Notes: a model not told the origin generated them from the letters alone. A stretch of 30,465 nt of DNA from Phenylobacterium sp. CCH9-H3 (GCF_001557235.1 NZ_LSJI01000260.1:1-30465); one strand, 5' to 3'. Shown: positions 1 through 9,561, numbered from the stretch's first letter. Made by a program: numbers and translations.

Positions 1-2123
<2,123 letters not shown>

Positions 2124-2279
2124 ATTAGGGAGATCCTTTCTGCTCGCTGCCGGCCGGACACCCAAAGGGGATCGCGCGCTCTATCAGAGACGGACACACA
2201 GCGTTCGTCCCCGCGCGGCGTTGGTTCCCCCCAAGCGTCGGCGGCCGCCGCTTCATAGACCCGACCTATCGCGGCGTCC

Positions 2280-2924
2280 ATGCGCGCGCCTAAGAACCTT
2301 CCCAAAAGCTTGGATGACCGCTTGATCACGCAGCTATCGATCCGGGACGCTGCCGTCCGGCGCGGCGGCCGGCTGCTGTTCGAGGGGGTTGCCCTGGAAC
2401 TGGCGGCCGGCGAGGCCTGCGCGCTGACCGGCCCGAACGGCTCGGGCAAGACCAGCCTCCTGCGGGCAGTGGCGGGCCTGGTGCGGCTGGAGGCGGGCGA
2501 CGTGGCGTTCGGGGCCTTGGATCCAGCGGACGCGCGGGGCTCGGGCCTGCACCTGGTGGGCCACGCCGACGGACTGAAGGCGTCGCGGACAGCCCGCGAG
2601 GAGCTGTCGTTCTGGACCCGGTGGTGCGGCGGCGGCGAGGCCGCCGTGCGCGAGGCCGCCGACGCGCTCGAACTCACCGCCTTGCTCGACCTGGAGGTCC
2701 GACGTCTCTCGGCCGGCCAGCGGCGGCGGCTGGCCCTCGCCCGCATGCTGGCCGCGCCGCGTCCGCTCTGGCTGCTGGACGAGCCGCTGAGCCCTTTGGA
2801 CGCCCGCTGGCGCGAGGGCTTCGGAGCCCTGATGCAGCGGCACCTGGACGGTGGGGGCCTCATCCTGGCGGCCGTCCACGATCCGCTTCCGATCGCCACC
2901 CGCAACCTCGAGCTCGCGGCGTGA
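2280..2924 (+). CDS. ccmA: Haem exporter ATP-binding protein CcmA
   Basis: ATPase subunit of the CcmABCD complex, which releases holo-CcmE during cytochrome c maturation. It is 214 residues, within the family range. Walker A is GPNGSGKT (51-58), the ABC signature is LSAGQ (143-147), Walker B is PLWLLDEP (162-169) and the H-loop His is His190. The start is not certain: the ATG at 2280 has no clear Shine-Dalgarno sequence and gives a hydrophilic N-terminus. An in-frame TTG at 2322 would begin just before the conserved LSIRDAAV and give 200 residues. Its stop overlaps the ccmB GTG start (GTGA), so the two are probably translationally coupled. Confidence 0.95.
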   Translation: MRAPKNLPKSLDDRLITQLSIRDAAVRRGGRLLFEGVALELAAGEACALTGPNGSGKTSLLRAVAGLVRLEAGDVAFGALDPADARGSGLHLVGHADGLKASRTAREELSFWTRWCGGGEAAVREAADALELTALLDLEVRRLSAGQRRRLALARMLAAPRPLWLLDEPLSPLDARWREGFGALMQRHLDGGGLILAAVHDPLPIATRNLELAA

Positions 2925-3586
2925 GCCGCCTGGCCGCTCTCATCGCGCGGGAGACCACCCTGGCCTGGGGCCGTGGCGGCGGGCCGCTGGTGGCGCTGGG
3001 GTTCTATGCCGGGGTCGCGACCTTCCTGCCGCTGGCGATCGGGCCGCAGCACGACCGGCTCGCGGCCATCGCCACGGGCGCGGCCTGGGTGGCCTTGGCC
3101 CTCGCCTCGCTCCTGTCGCTCGAGCGCATGTTCGAGCGCGACTATGAGGACGGCGCCCTGGACCTGTTGCTGCTGTCGCCCGTCCCGCTGGAGCTGACCT
3201 GCCTGGTGAAGTGCGCCGGCCAGTGGCTGGCGACGGGCGCGCCGCTGGCCCTCGGCGCCCCGGTGGCCGCCATCGCCCTCGGCGCCAGCCCGGCCCTCGC
3301 GCCGCTGGTCTTCGCCTGCGCCCTGCTGGGCGGGATCGCGTTTGCGTTCATCGGGGGGATCGGCGCGGCGCTCAGCCTGGGCGCCCGGCGCGGCGGCCTG
3401 CTGACGGCGGTGATCGTGCTGCCCCTGTTCGTGCCGCCGGTGATCTTCGGGGGCGGCGCCCTGGCGAATTTCGCGGCCGGCCTGCCCTGGACGGGCGGCA
3501 TGGCGTTCCTGGGCGCCTACGCGGCTGCGGCCGTCGCGTTCGGGCCGCTGGCGATGGCGGCAGCCTGCCGGAACGCGCTGAGCTAG
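2921..3586 (+). CDS. ccmB: Haem exporter membrane protein CcmB
   Basis: Integral membrane partner of CcmA, 221 residues from a GTG start that overlaps the ccmA stop by 4 bp. The same frame is open upstream, but only the stretch from [16 protein letters not shown] matches CcmB. There are about six hydrophobic segments. The conserved loop [19 protein letters not shown] motif follows the second one (residues about 69-84), and the C-terminal half is rich in Gly/Ala helices. The last 4 bp overlap the end of the opposing NTF2-like gene. Identification rests on family motifs and on position directly after ccmA. Confidence 0.94.
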   Translation: MSRLAALIARETTLAWGRGGGPLVALGFYAGVATFLPLAIGPQHDRLAAIATGAAWVALALASLLSLERMFERDYEDGALDLLLLSPVPLELTCLVKCAGQWLATGAPLALGAPVAAIALGASPALAPLVFACALLGGIAFAFIGGIGAALSLGARRGGLLTAVIVLPLFVPPVIFGGGALANFAAGLPWTGGMAFLGAYAAAAVAFGPLAMAAACRNALS

Positions 3587-4023
3587 TTCCGCGGCTTCGG
3601 ATACCAGAGGGCGTTGACGATCACCCAGCGCTCGCCGAAGCGGCCGAGGTGAAAGTAGTCGACGAACCAGGGGGTTTCGACTCGGGCCACGGCGGCGTTG
3701 CCGGCGATGTCCAGCACGCGCACCGACCGGCTCCACTGCTCTTTCGGGGTCTTCAGCACGCCCTGTTTCGTCAGGTCGACCAGTTCCTCCTTCGTCATCC
3801 GGCGCAGGGCCAGGATCTCGTCGGGGTTCGTGGTGACGGCGCGCTTGGCCAGGTCCGGGTGCAGCGAACGCGCCACCCGGGCCGCGTCGCCCTCCAGCTG
3901 ACCGTCGACATAGTCGTAGGCCACGGCCTCGATGGCCTTCACGGCGGCCGGGTCCATTGGCGCGGCGGCTTGCGGCTGCGGCGCGGCCGTCGCCACGGCG
4001 GCGGCGAACAGGGCGGCGATCAT
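3583..4023 (-). CDS. Secreted NTF2-like / putative lumazine-binding family protein
   Basis: 146 residues starting at the ATG at 4023 (MIAALFAAAVATAA), which has GAGGAGA about 8 nt upstream. A start further upstream is possible in the same frame but lacks this signal. Residues 1-15 form a short hydrophobic segment that looks like a signal peptide. The rest resembles the NTF2-like fold of the putative lumazine-binding family (Lumazine_bd_2): an N-terminal helix with AVAYDYVDGQLEGDAARV, a middle EELVDLT helix, and C-terminal strands with VRVLDIAGNAAVARVE and RWVIVNALW. Enzymatic activity is unknown. It sits between ccmB and ccmC on the opposite strand, so it interrupts the ccm genes and need not share their function. 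Confidence 0.75.
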   Translation of the reverse strand: MIAALFAAAVATAAPQPQAAAPMDPAAVKAIEAVAYDYVDGQLEGDAARVARSLHPDLAKRAVTTNPDEILALRRMTKEELVDLTKQGVLKTPKEQWSRSVRVLDIAGNAAVARVETPWFVDYFHLGRFGERWVIVNALWYPKPRN

Positions 4024-4137
4024 GTCGGGTCTCCTCGTCTCAAGCTCGGCCGTATGCCGCGTCCAAGCCACGGAAGCACATGAAGAAAGCTTAATACCGC
4101 CCGCCGCTTTTCAGCCGCATCCTCCGCCTGAGCTTGG

Positions 4138-4149
4138 CCCTTCGAAGGG
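4138..4149. promoter_or_regulatory. 12-bp perfect palindrome in the 4024-4175 divergent region
   Basis: CCCTTCGAAGGG is a perfect 12-bp palindrome lying 26 bp before the ATG of the Spy-like gene and 115 bp before the divergent NTF2-like gene. It could be an operator for either gene. No known regulator is recognised, and such a site can arise by chance in GC-rich DNA. Confidence 0.3.
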
Positions 4150-4175
4150 AACCACCTGCGGGAGACGAGACGACG

Positions 4176-4781
4176 ATGTCGAAACCCATGATCCGGCTGC
4201 TGGCCGGGGTCGCCCTTACCTTCATCGCCGGGTCCGCCCTGGCCCAGAGCGAGCAGACCGCCCGTCGGGAGGCGGCCGAGGACACCGCCGCCACGGCCCG
4301 GCCGGGCGCGAGGCCGCAACAGACCGAGCGGCGCCACGTGCACATCTATCGGCAGGGCGATCGTCATCACGGCGCGGGACACACGGGCCGGATGGACCAC
4401 CTGTCCGACATCCTGCAGCTGCGCCCCGACCAGGCTCCGGCGCTGAAGGCCTTCCTGGAGGCGACGCAAGACGACCGCGGCCGCCACGACCACATGGTCA
4501 AGTTCGACCGCGACGCCCGGCGCACGACGCTGGAGCGCCTGGACGACATGCAGGCCCGGATGGCGGAGCAGCAGGCGGAGGCCAACCGACGGATCGCGGC
4601 CATCAAGGCCTTCTACGGCCAACTCGACGCGAAGCAGAAGGCCGCGTTCGACGCCATGCCGATGCTGATGATGGTGGGCCCCAGCATGGGACCCATGGTC
4701 ATCCCCCACCGGATCGCGGCCGCCCACGACATGCCGCCCCCGCCGGCGCCGCCGGAGCCGCCGCGACCACCCAGGCTGTAG
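4176..4781 (+). CDS. Periplasmic Spy/CpxP-like (LTXXQ) protein, His- and Met-rich
   Basis: 201 residues from the ATG at 4176, with GGGAGACGAG upstream. A signal peptide ends in GSALA (about residue 23). Residues 77-160 are helical and contain two LTXXQ-like repeats, LQLRPDQAPALKAFL and LDAKQKAAFDAM, typical of the Spy/CpxP/ZraP group of periplasmic chaperones and metal-stress proteins. Two metal-binding-looking segments flank this core: a His cluster (His54, 56, 64, 65, 69, 75) and a Met cluster (Met161, 163, 165, 166, 171, 174). The tail is Pro-rich. It lies 41 bp upstream of ccmC and may be co-transcribed with it. Family assignment is moderate because the repeats are divergent; the metal role is inference. 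Confidence 0.65.
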   Translation: MSKPMIRLLAGVALTFIAGSALAQSEQTARREAAEDTAATARPGARPQQTERRHVHIYRQGDRHHGAGHTGRMDHLSDILQLRPDQAPALKAFLEATQDDRGRHDHMVKFDRDARRTTLERLDDMQARMAEQQAEANRRIAAIKAFYGQLDAKQKAAFDAMPMLMMVGPSMGPMVIPHRIAAAHDMPPPPAPPEPPRPPRL

Positions 4782-4822
4782 CCTGACTTGCAGGGCGGGC
4801 GCGCTGACTCTATGCCGGTCGC

Positions 4823-5551
4823 ATGAGCTGGGCGCCCGCCTTCCTGTCGAATCCGGATCGCTTCATGGCGTTCTCGCGGTGGGCGACCCCGATGTTCGGG
4901 GTCATCGCCCTGGCCCTGGGCGCCGTCGGCCTCTACCTGGGCTTCACGGCGCCGGAAGATTATCAGCAGGGCCAGACGGTCCGGATCATGTTCATCCATG
5001 TGCCGGCCGCCCAGATCAGCATGTTCGCCTATGTCTGCCTGGGCGTGGCCAGCTTCCTGGCGCTGATCTTCCGCCACACCCTGGCCGATTGCGCCGCCCA
5101 GGCCGCCGCACCGCTGGGCGCGGCTTTCACCTTCTTGGCCCTGGTCACGGGCTCACTCTGGGGCCGGCCCATGTGGGGCACTTGGTGGGAGTGGGACGGA
5201 CGGCTGACGTCGGTCCTGGTGATGTTCCTGCTCTATATCGCCTACATGGCGCTCAGGGCCTCGATGGACGACGAGCAGAAGGCGGCCCGCGCCGCGGCCA
5301 TCCTGGCGCTGGTGGGCTCGATCAACCTACCGATCATCCACTTCAGCGTGGAGTGGTGGAATTCGATCCACCAGGGCTCGTCCCTGTTCCGCGAGGGCGG
5401 TCCGGCCATGCCGCCGGTGTTCTGGATCCCCCTGCTCCTCATGGCCCTGGCCTACATGTCGGCCTTCGGGTCGTTGTGGCTGCTGCGCATCCGGGGCGAG
5501 GTTTGGCGCCGGCGCGCCGAGGCGGCGGCGCTGCGGGCCGCGAGGGGCTGA
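4823..5551 (+). CDS. ccmC: Haem transporter/handling protein CcmC
   Basis: 242-residue polytopic membrane protein that presents haem to the chaperone CcmE in the periplasm. The haem-handling tryptophan-rich motif WGTWWEWD is at 118-125. The two conserved axial histidines are His59 (in IMFIHVP) and His183 (in WWNSIHQG), one residue from the E. coli numbering. Six hydrophobic segments are visible. The start is the ATG at 4823; no strong ribosome-binding site is seen. The stop overlaps the ccmD start by 1 nt (TGATG). Confidence 0.96.
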   Translation: MSWAPAFLSNPDRFMAFSRWATPMFGVIALALGAVGLYLGFTAPEDYQQGQTVRIMFIHVPAAQISMFAYVCLGVASFLALIFRHTLADCAAQAAAPLGAAFTFLALVTGSLWGRPMWGTWWEWDGRLTSVLVMFLLYIAYMALRASMDDEQKAARAAAILALVGSINLPIIHFSVEWWNSIHQGSSLFREGGPAMPPVFWIPLLLMALAYMSAFGSLWLLRIRGEVWRRRAEAAALRAARG

Positions 5552-5688
5552 TGTTCGACTTCAAGTACGCCGAGTTCATCGTCCCGGCCTTCGTGATCAC
5601 GGGGCTCGTCTTCGCCGGCATGATCGGGTTCTCGCTCAACCACGCCCGCCGCTGGCGCAAGCGCTACGAGGACCTGACCCGCAAATGA
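5551..5688 (+). CDS. ccmD: Haem exporter small subunit CcmD
   Basis: 45-residue protein with one transmembrane helix (about residues 9-27) followed by a basic cytoplasmic tail (HARRWRKRYEDL). This is the standard CcmD architecture, a small subunit that stabilises CcmABC and helps release holo-CcmE. The ATG shares one base with the ccmC stop, indicating coupling. The stop codon overlaps the ATG of a 21-codon ORF. Assignment rests mainly on size, topology and position. Confidence 0.9.
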   Translation: MFDFKYAEFIVPAFVITGLVFAGMIGFSLNHARRWRKRYEDLTRK

Positions 5689-5750
5689 TCCTGCTTCGGC
5701 AAGGCTACGCAGGACCCGGTCCTTCGAAGCTTCCCAAGGAAGCGAAATAG
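5685..5750 (+). CDS. Candidate 21-aa small ORF bridging ccmD and ccmG
   Basis: An ATG overlaps the ccmD stop codon (ATGA), and the ORF ends with TAG at 5748-5750, one base before the ccmG ATG at 5752. The encoded peptide is MILLRQGYAGPGPSKLPKEA followed by one Lys. It has no recognisable domain. Its AAGGAAG near the 3' end also serves as the ccmG ribosome-binding site. The spacing suggests it carries ribosomes from ccmD into ccmG, but it could be chance; conservation in related genomes is unknown to me. Confidence 0.35.
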   Translation: MILLRQGYAGPGPSKLPKEAK

Positions 5751-5751
5751 G

Positions 5752-6270
5752 ATGAGCCGCTGGCTCGCCTTCCTGCCGATCGTCGCCCTCGTGGCCCTGG
5801 GCGGGCTGTTCTATTTCTACGCCCTGCAGCGGGGCGACGCGAAGTACCAGCCCCAGGCCCTTGTGGGCCGGACGGCGCCCGACGTGACCTTGCCAAGCCT
5901 TGCAGACGGCCAGCCCGTTCGCATCCGCGACGCCGCCGCGGAGGGGCCGATGGTGGTGAACTTCTTCGCGTCCTGGTGCGCGCCCTGCGAGATCGAACAC
6001 CCTGTCCTTATGGGCCTGAAAGGCGCCGGAGTTCGCGTGGTGGGCATCGCCTACAAGGACGCGCCCCCGAACACCCAGGCGTTCCTGACCCGGCTGGGCG
6101 ATCCCTTCACCACCGCCCTCGTCGACCGCGACGGTCGCGCGGGCGTCGAGTTCGGCGTCACCGGAGTGCCCGAGACCTATGTCATCGGCCGCGACGGCAA
6201 GGTCCTGGCCAAGCACACCGGCCCGCTCACCGACGCCGAGGCCGCGAAGCTGGCGAAACTGGCCCGTTAA
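5752..6270 (+). CDS. ccmG: Thiol:disulfide interchange protein CcmG (DsbE)
   Basis: 172-residue membrane-anchored thioredoxin-like protein that keeps the cysteines of apocytochrome c reduced before haem attachment. An N-terminal anchor spans about residues 5-24, leaving the thioredoxin domain in the periplasm. The active site is WCAPC with Cys76 and Cys79, and the cis-proline loop is TGVPETYVI with Pro140. The DsbE-type GVRVVGIAYKD segment is present. AAGGAAG precedes the start. It is the last ccm gene here; ccmE, ccmF and ccmH are not in the window. Confidence 0.95.
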   Translation: MSRWLAFLPIVALVALGGLFYFYALQRGDAKYQPQALVGRTAPDVTLPSLADGQPVRIRDAAAEGPMVVNFFASWCAPCEIEHPVLMGLKGAGVRVVGIAYKDAPPNTQAFLTRLGDPFTTALVDRDGRAGVEFGVTGVPETYVIGRDGKVLAKHTGPLTDAEAAKLAKLAR

Positions 6271-6312
6271 CCCTGCGTTGAGGCGGAAGCGGCAGTTTGG
6301 GCGCAACGTCCG

Positions 6313-6320
6313 TTAACCAT
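6313..6320 (+). promoter_or_regulatory. CtrA-like half-site TTAACCAT
   Basis: TTAACCAT lies 25 bp before the GTG of the small gene at 6345. A second TTAACC is at 6267-6272, overlapping the ccmG stop codon. In Caulobacter, CtrA binds TTAA-N7-TTAA, and TTAACC-type half-sites are known targets of cell-cycle regulation. Function here is inferred from sequence similarity only. Confidence 0.35.
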
Positions 6321-6344
6321 ACCGCCCCGCAGACCGAGCCGCGC

Positions 6345-6611
6345 GTGACCACGATCCGTCCGAACCTCTACCCGCAGACCCAGGCGCGTCCCCAATCCCA
6401 GGACAGCGGCAAGCTGGCGGCCCAGCGGGCGTTCTTCGACGCCCTGGGCCAGGCTCAGCGGAGCTCGGCGCCCTCCGCGCCCCCGGCGACCGCCGCCGCG
6501 ACGGCGGCGACCCCCTCCGCGACCGCGGCCCGCGTCGAGCCGAGCGCCGCCCCGACCGATCCGGCCCAAAAGATCCTCCGACCGGGCTCGCTGCTGGATA
6601 TCCGGGTCTAG
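6345..6611 (+). CDS. Small hypothetical protein, Ala/Thr/Pro-rich
   Basis: 88 residues if translation starts at the GTG at 6345 (MTTIRPNLYPQTQA). A TTG at 6297 would add 16 residues. I do not recognise a family. The N-terminal third has an amphipathic stretch (KLAAQRAFFDALGQA), the middle is low-complexity Ala/Thr/Pro/Ser, and the C-terminus ends in the motif KILRPGSLLDIRV, which looks conserved rather than random. No signal peptide or membrane helix is seen. Codon use matches neighbouring genes. CtrA-like sequences lie just upstream, hinting at cell-cycle or motility-linked expression. Confidence 0.6.
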   Translation: MTTIRPNLYPQTQARPQSQDSGKLAAQRAFFDALGQAQRSSAPSAPPATAAATAATPSATAARVEPSAAPTDPAQKILRPGSLLDIRV

Positions 6612-6644
6612 GCGGAGAAAATCGAGTTCCACGCCTAAGCCTCG

Positions 6645-6662
6645 AAATTAACTGTAATTTAT
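6645..6662. promoter_or_regulatory. AT-rich palindrome overlapping a near-full CtrA box
   Basis: AAATTA-ACTG-TAATTT (6645-6660) is a perfect hyphenated palindrome in very GC-rich surroundings. Within it, TTAA at 6648-6651, seven bases, then TTAT at 6659-6662 match seven of eight positions of the CtrA consensus TTAA-N7-TTAA. It is 60 bp before the ATG at 6723, a sensible distance for a promoter element of that gene. Confidence 0.4.
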
Positions 6663-6722
6663 CACGGAACGACGTACGTCCCCCGCGGGTTCTTTGCGTG
6701 CAACCAGCAGCTGAACAGGCCC

Positions 6723-6911
6723 ATGGGACGGGAAGATCGCATCTACGAAGAGGCTGCCGCCCTGTGGCGACAGCTCTACGGCGAGCCGCCGCCCCGCGAG
6801 GCGGGCGGCGCGGACATCCTCGGCATGATCGTGGGCAGCCTGCCGGACACGGACTACAACCGCCTGCAGACGCCACACCTGCGCCCCAGCAACATCACCT
6901 TCCCGAAATAG
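6723..6911 (+). CDS. Small conserved-looking hypothetical protein
   Basis: 62 residues from the ATG at 6723. The N-terminal half is a charged helix with aromatic residues (IYEEAAALWRQLYGEPPP) and the second half includes ILGMIVGSLPDTDYNRL and a C-terminal PHLRPSNITFPK. There is no signal peptide or clear membrane segment. I do not recognise a named family. It ends one base before the end of the opposing yciB gene. The AT-rich CtrA-like element 60 bp upstream suggests it has its own promoter. It is probably a real gene because of composition and dense packing, but its function is unknown. Confidence 0.6.
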   Translation: MGREDRIYEEAAALWRQLYGEPPPREAGGADILGMIVGSLPDTDYNRLQTPHLRPSNITFPK

Positions 6912-7493
6912 CTATTCGGTGGGCGGCGGAGGCAGCTCCTCGGCCTTGACGTACTTCATCAGCAACGGTGCGTGGGCGATGGAGAAGACCACCGTCAGGA
7001 TCATCATACCGGGGAAGCGGAAGTAGACCCAGGTCTCGTCCGTCTGGGTTCGCCACACGAACTCGTTCAGCGCCGCCAGGCCCAGGAAGAATCCCGCATA
7101 GTTCAGCGTCAACCGCCGCCAGGTGGCGTCGGGCATCGCGAACGCCTCGCCCAGCACCAGCTTCAAAGGATGCTTCTTCAGCACCAGCCCGCCCAGCAGC
7201 AACAGGCCGATGGCCGTGTTCACGATTGTCGGCTTGACCTTCAGGATCCGCGGGTCGTGGAAGAACAGCGAGGCGCCGCCGAACACCAGGCCCGCGCCCC
7301 CCACGAACAACGGCAGGGGCGCGATACGCCGCTCGACGGCGAACCCCACGGCGATGGCCACGATCGAGCCGACCACCAGACCCCACGTAGCCTTCTGGAT
7401 GTCGCGGGTGACCAGGAAGGCGGCCAGGAAGGCGGCGAGGGCGGCGTAGTCCACGAAGTAGCGGACCCAGTGCCGCCGGTTCTCAGCACTCAT
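6912..7493 (-). CDS. yciB: Inner membrane septation-type protein YciB (IspZ)
   Basis: 193-residue polytopic inner membrane protein of the YciB/septation protein A family, linked to envelope integrity and cell division. Family features are RYFVDYAALAAFLAAFL at the N-terminus, the HDPRILKVKPTIVN loop (about residues 79-92), LKLVLGEAF, and the C-terminal NEFVWRTQTDETWVYFR segment. Five or six hydrophobic segments are visible. Its ATG overlaps the ftsY stop by 4 bp (ATGA), so it is coupled to ftsY. The C-terminus ends in a short Pro-rich tail. Confidence 0.93.
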   Translation of the reverse strand: MSAENRRHWVRYFVDYAALAAFLAAFLVTRDIQKATWGLVVGSIVAIAVGFAVERRIAPLPLFVGGAGLVFGGASLFFHDPRILKVKPTIVNTAIGLLLLGGLVLKKHPLKLVLGEAFAMPDATWRRLTLNYAGFFLGLAALNEFVWRTQTDETWVYFRFPGMMILTVVFSIAHAPLLMKYVKAEELPPPPTE

Positions 7494-8434
7494 CGGATAG
7501 GTTCCTCGAGGCCCACGAGCGAGCGGGCGAAGGCGCGGGCGTCGAAGGGCTGCAGGTCGTCGACGCCCTCGCCCACGCCGATCAGCTTGATGGGGCTGTC
7601 CGACGCCTGGGCGACCGGCACCAGCACGCCGCCCCGCGCCGTGCCGTCCAGCTTGGTCATGACGATGCCCGAGACGCCGATCTGGTTGCCGAAGATGTTC
7701 TCCTGCGCCAGGGCGTTGCGGCCGACCGTGGCGTCGAGGACCAGCAGCGTCTCGTGCGGATAGTCGGGGTCGACCTTCTTCACCACGCGGATGATCTTCA
7801 GCAGCTCGTCCATGAGGCCCTGCTTGTTCTGCAGTCGGCCCGCGGTGTCGATCAGAACCACGTCGTAGCCTTCGGTGCGCGCCTTCTGCACCGCGTCGAA
7901 CGCAAGGCCGGCGGCATCCGATCCCGTGGGACGGCCCATGAAGTCGGCGCCCGCCCGCTCCGCCCAGATCTTCAGCTGCTCGACGGCGGCGGCGCGGAAG
8001 GTGTCCCCGGCCACCACCAGGACCTTCGCGCCCTGGCGGGTGAGGTCGGTGGCGACCTTGCCCAGCGTCGTGGTCTTTCCCGACCCGTTCACGCCGATGA
8101 ACAGCACCACGTAGGGCCGCGGCCCAGACAGCGGCTCGAACGCGCCCTGCCGGCCGGACAGCTCCTCGCCGATGGCGACCGACAGCGCCTCGCGGATCTC
8201 GGTCTCGTCCACGTCCTTGCCGAACTTCTCGGCGGCGAAGCGTTCGGCGATGCGGGCGGCGGAATGCGGGCCAAGGTCGGCCTCGATGAGCATCTCCTCC
8301 AGCTCATCCAGCTTGGCCTGGGTGAGCGGCTCCTTGGCCACGAAGACCTGGGCGATCTGCTCGCCCATCTGTTTGGAGGACTTGGTCAGGCCTTCGGTAA
8401 GGCGCGCGAACCAGCCGCGTTTGGGGTCTGCCAT
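7490..8434 (-). CDS. ftsY: Signal recognition particle receptor FtsY
   Basis: 314-residue SRP GTPase that docks the Ffh-ribosome complex at the inner membrane. It has an N-domain (about 1-100) and a G-domain: G1 GVNGSGKTT (114-122), DTFRAAA (144-150), DTAGR (196-200) and TKLDG (260-264), followed by the GVGEGVDDLQPF closing motif. The long acidic A-domain of E. coli FtsY is absent; the N-terminus has only a short amphipathic segment (GWFARLTEGLTKSSKQM) that could contact the membrane. The start is the ATG at 8434. It is co-directional with and overlaps yciB. Its partner Ffh is encoded about 15 kb away in this window. Confidence 0.97.
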   Translation of the reverse strand: MADPKRGWFARLTEGLTKSSKQMGEQIAQVFVAKEPLTQAKLDELEEMLIEADLGPHSAARIAERFAAEKFGKDVDETEIREALSVAIGEELSGRQGAFEPLSGPRPYVVLFIGVNGSGKTTTLGKVATDLTRQGAKVLVVAGDTFRAAAVEQLKIWAERAGADFMGRPTGSDAAGLAFDAVQKARTEGYDVVLIDTAGRLQNKQGLMDELLKIIRVVKKVDPDYPHETLLVLDATVGRNALAQENIFGNQIGVSGIVMTKLDGTARGGVLVPVAQASDSPIKLIGVGEGVDDLQPFDARAFARSLVGLEEPIR

Positions 8435-8491
8435 GGAGGCTGCTTCTAGCGACCTCCTTGCGCGCCGTCACGCGCCACCGCATCAAGGGCC

Positions 8492-9118
8492 ATGGACCCG
8501 CTGGCCGTCACCCTCGTCGTGCTGGACTACGCCGCCGTGGCGGTGTTCGGCGCCACGGGCGCGCTGGCCGCGGCCCGGCGCAAGCACGACATCATCACCT
8601 TCGGCTTCTTCGCCGCGGTGACGGGGGTCGGGGGCGGCACCCTGCGCGACCTCCTCATCGATGCGCCGGTCTTCTGGGTGGGCCGCCCGGAGTACATCGT
8701 CGCGTGCCTGATCGCGGCGCTCGCCATCTGGGTCCTGGGCTGGGGGCAGGGCCGCGAGCGGCTGCTGCTCTGGCTGGACGCCCTGGGCATGGCCGCCTAC
8801 GCCGTGGTGGGCGCGCTGAAGGCGACGTCGCTGGGCGTGCCGCCGGTCTCCGCGGTCATCATGGGCGTCCTGACCGCCACCTTCGGCGGGGTGCTGCGGG
8901 ACGTGCTGGCGCACGAGCCCTCGATCCTGCTGCGCCGGGAACTCTACGTGACCCCGGCCCTGATCGGCGCCGGCGTCTTCGTCGGGCTGCACGCCCTCGA
9001 CCTGCCGCTGGCGGTCAGCGGGACGATGGGGTTCCTGGCGGCCTTCGCCGTGCGGTCCGGCGCGATCCTGTTCGGCTGGCAGATGCCCGGGTTTCCGGGA
9101 CGGGCGCCGCCCAACTAG
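8492..9118 (+). CDS. TRIC / UPF0126 family membrane protein
   Basis: 208-residue protein with seven hydrophobic segments arranged as an internal duplication. Each half carries a Gly-rich/charged motif: GVGGGTLRDLL in the first and FGGVLRDVL in the second. This is the hallmark of the UPF0126 (YicG-like) family, whose members are related to trimeric intracellular cation channels. Its substrate here is unknown. The start is the ATG at 8492; the gene is divergent from ftsY with 57 bp between the starts. Its stop overlaps the end of the opposing GFA gene by 4 bp. Confidence 0.9.
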   Translation: MDPLAVTLVVLDYAAVAVFGATGALAAARRKHDIITFGFFAAVTGVGGGTLRDLLIDAPVFWVGRPEYIVACLIAALAIWVLGWGQGRERLLLWLDALGMAAYAVVGALKATSLGVPPVSAVIMGVLTATFGGVLRDVLAHEPSILLRRELYVTPALIGAGVFVGLHALDLPLAVSGTMGFLAAFAVRSGAILFGWQMPGFPGRAPPN

Positions 9119-9561
9119 GTGTCGTGGTCGGGGTGCTGGTGGGAGACCACCTGCGCCTGGTAGGCGCGCGTCTTGGCGTGCGCTTCCGGAGATTGGGTGC
9201 GGAGCGAACCCAGCTCATCGACCCACGGCAGCTTGGCCTCCAGGCCGATCTGGATGGTCGGCCGGATATCCGTCGGATCGTCGAAGGCGCCGATCGCGAT
9301 GTCGAAAAAGCCCGCCCCCTCGAACGTCAGCTGCGTGCCGCAGTCGCCGCAGAAGCCCCGGCTGACCAGGTTGGAGCTGGCGAACAGTTTCCGCTCGCCG
9401 CGGGTCCAGGTCACCTGCTCGGGCTTCATCGAGACATAGGGGCCGAAGAACGACCCGAACGCCTTCTGGCACATGCGGCAGTGGCAGATGCTGGCGCGGC
9501 CGAGGTCGCCCTCGACGCGGAAGCGGACCGCGCCGCATTGGCAACCGCCGGACCGGCTCAT
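9115..9561 (-). CDS. GFA family (CENP-V/GFA-fold) zinc-binding protein
   Basis: 148 residues with the cysteine pattern of the GFA superfamily: Cys7 and Cys9 in GGCQCGAVRF, Cys26/Cys28/Cys31 in CHCRMCQK, and Cys71/Cys74 in FCGDCGTQ. These ligate zinc in family members. The founding member was described as glutathione-dependent formaldehyde-activating enzyme, but most homologues are uncharacterised and the substrate cannot be read from sequence. The ATG overlaps the mtaB stop by 4 bp (ATGA), so it is the last gene of the dapF-lepB-mtaB operon. Confidence 0.88.
   Translation of the reverse strand: MSRSGGCQCGAVRFRVEGDLGRASICHCRMCQKAFGSFFGPYVSMKPEQVTWTRGERKLFASSNLVSRGFCGDCGTQLTFEGAGFFDIAIGAFDDPTDIRPTIQIGLEAKLPWVDELGSLRTQSPEAHAKTRAYQAQVVSHQHPDHDT

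Noticed and set aside
4138..4178. ECF sigma-type promoter (GGAAC...CGTT) for the Spy-like gene
   Set aside because: GGAACC is present at 4148-4153, but no CGTT-like element occurs at the expected spacing.
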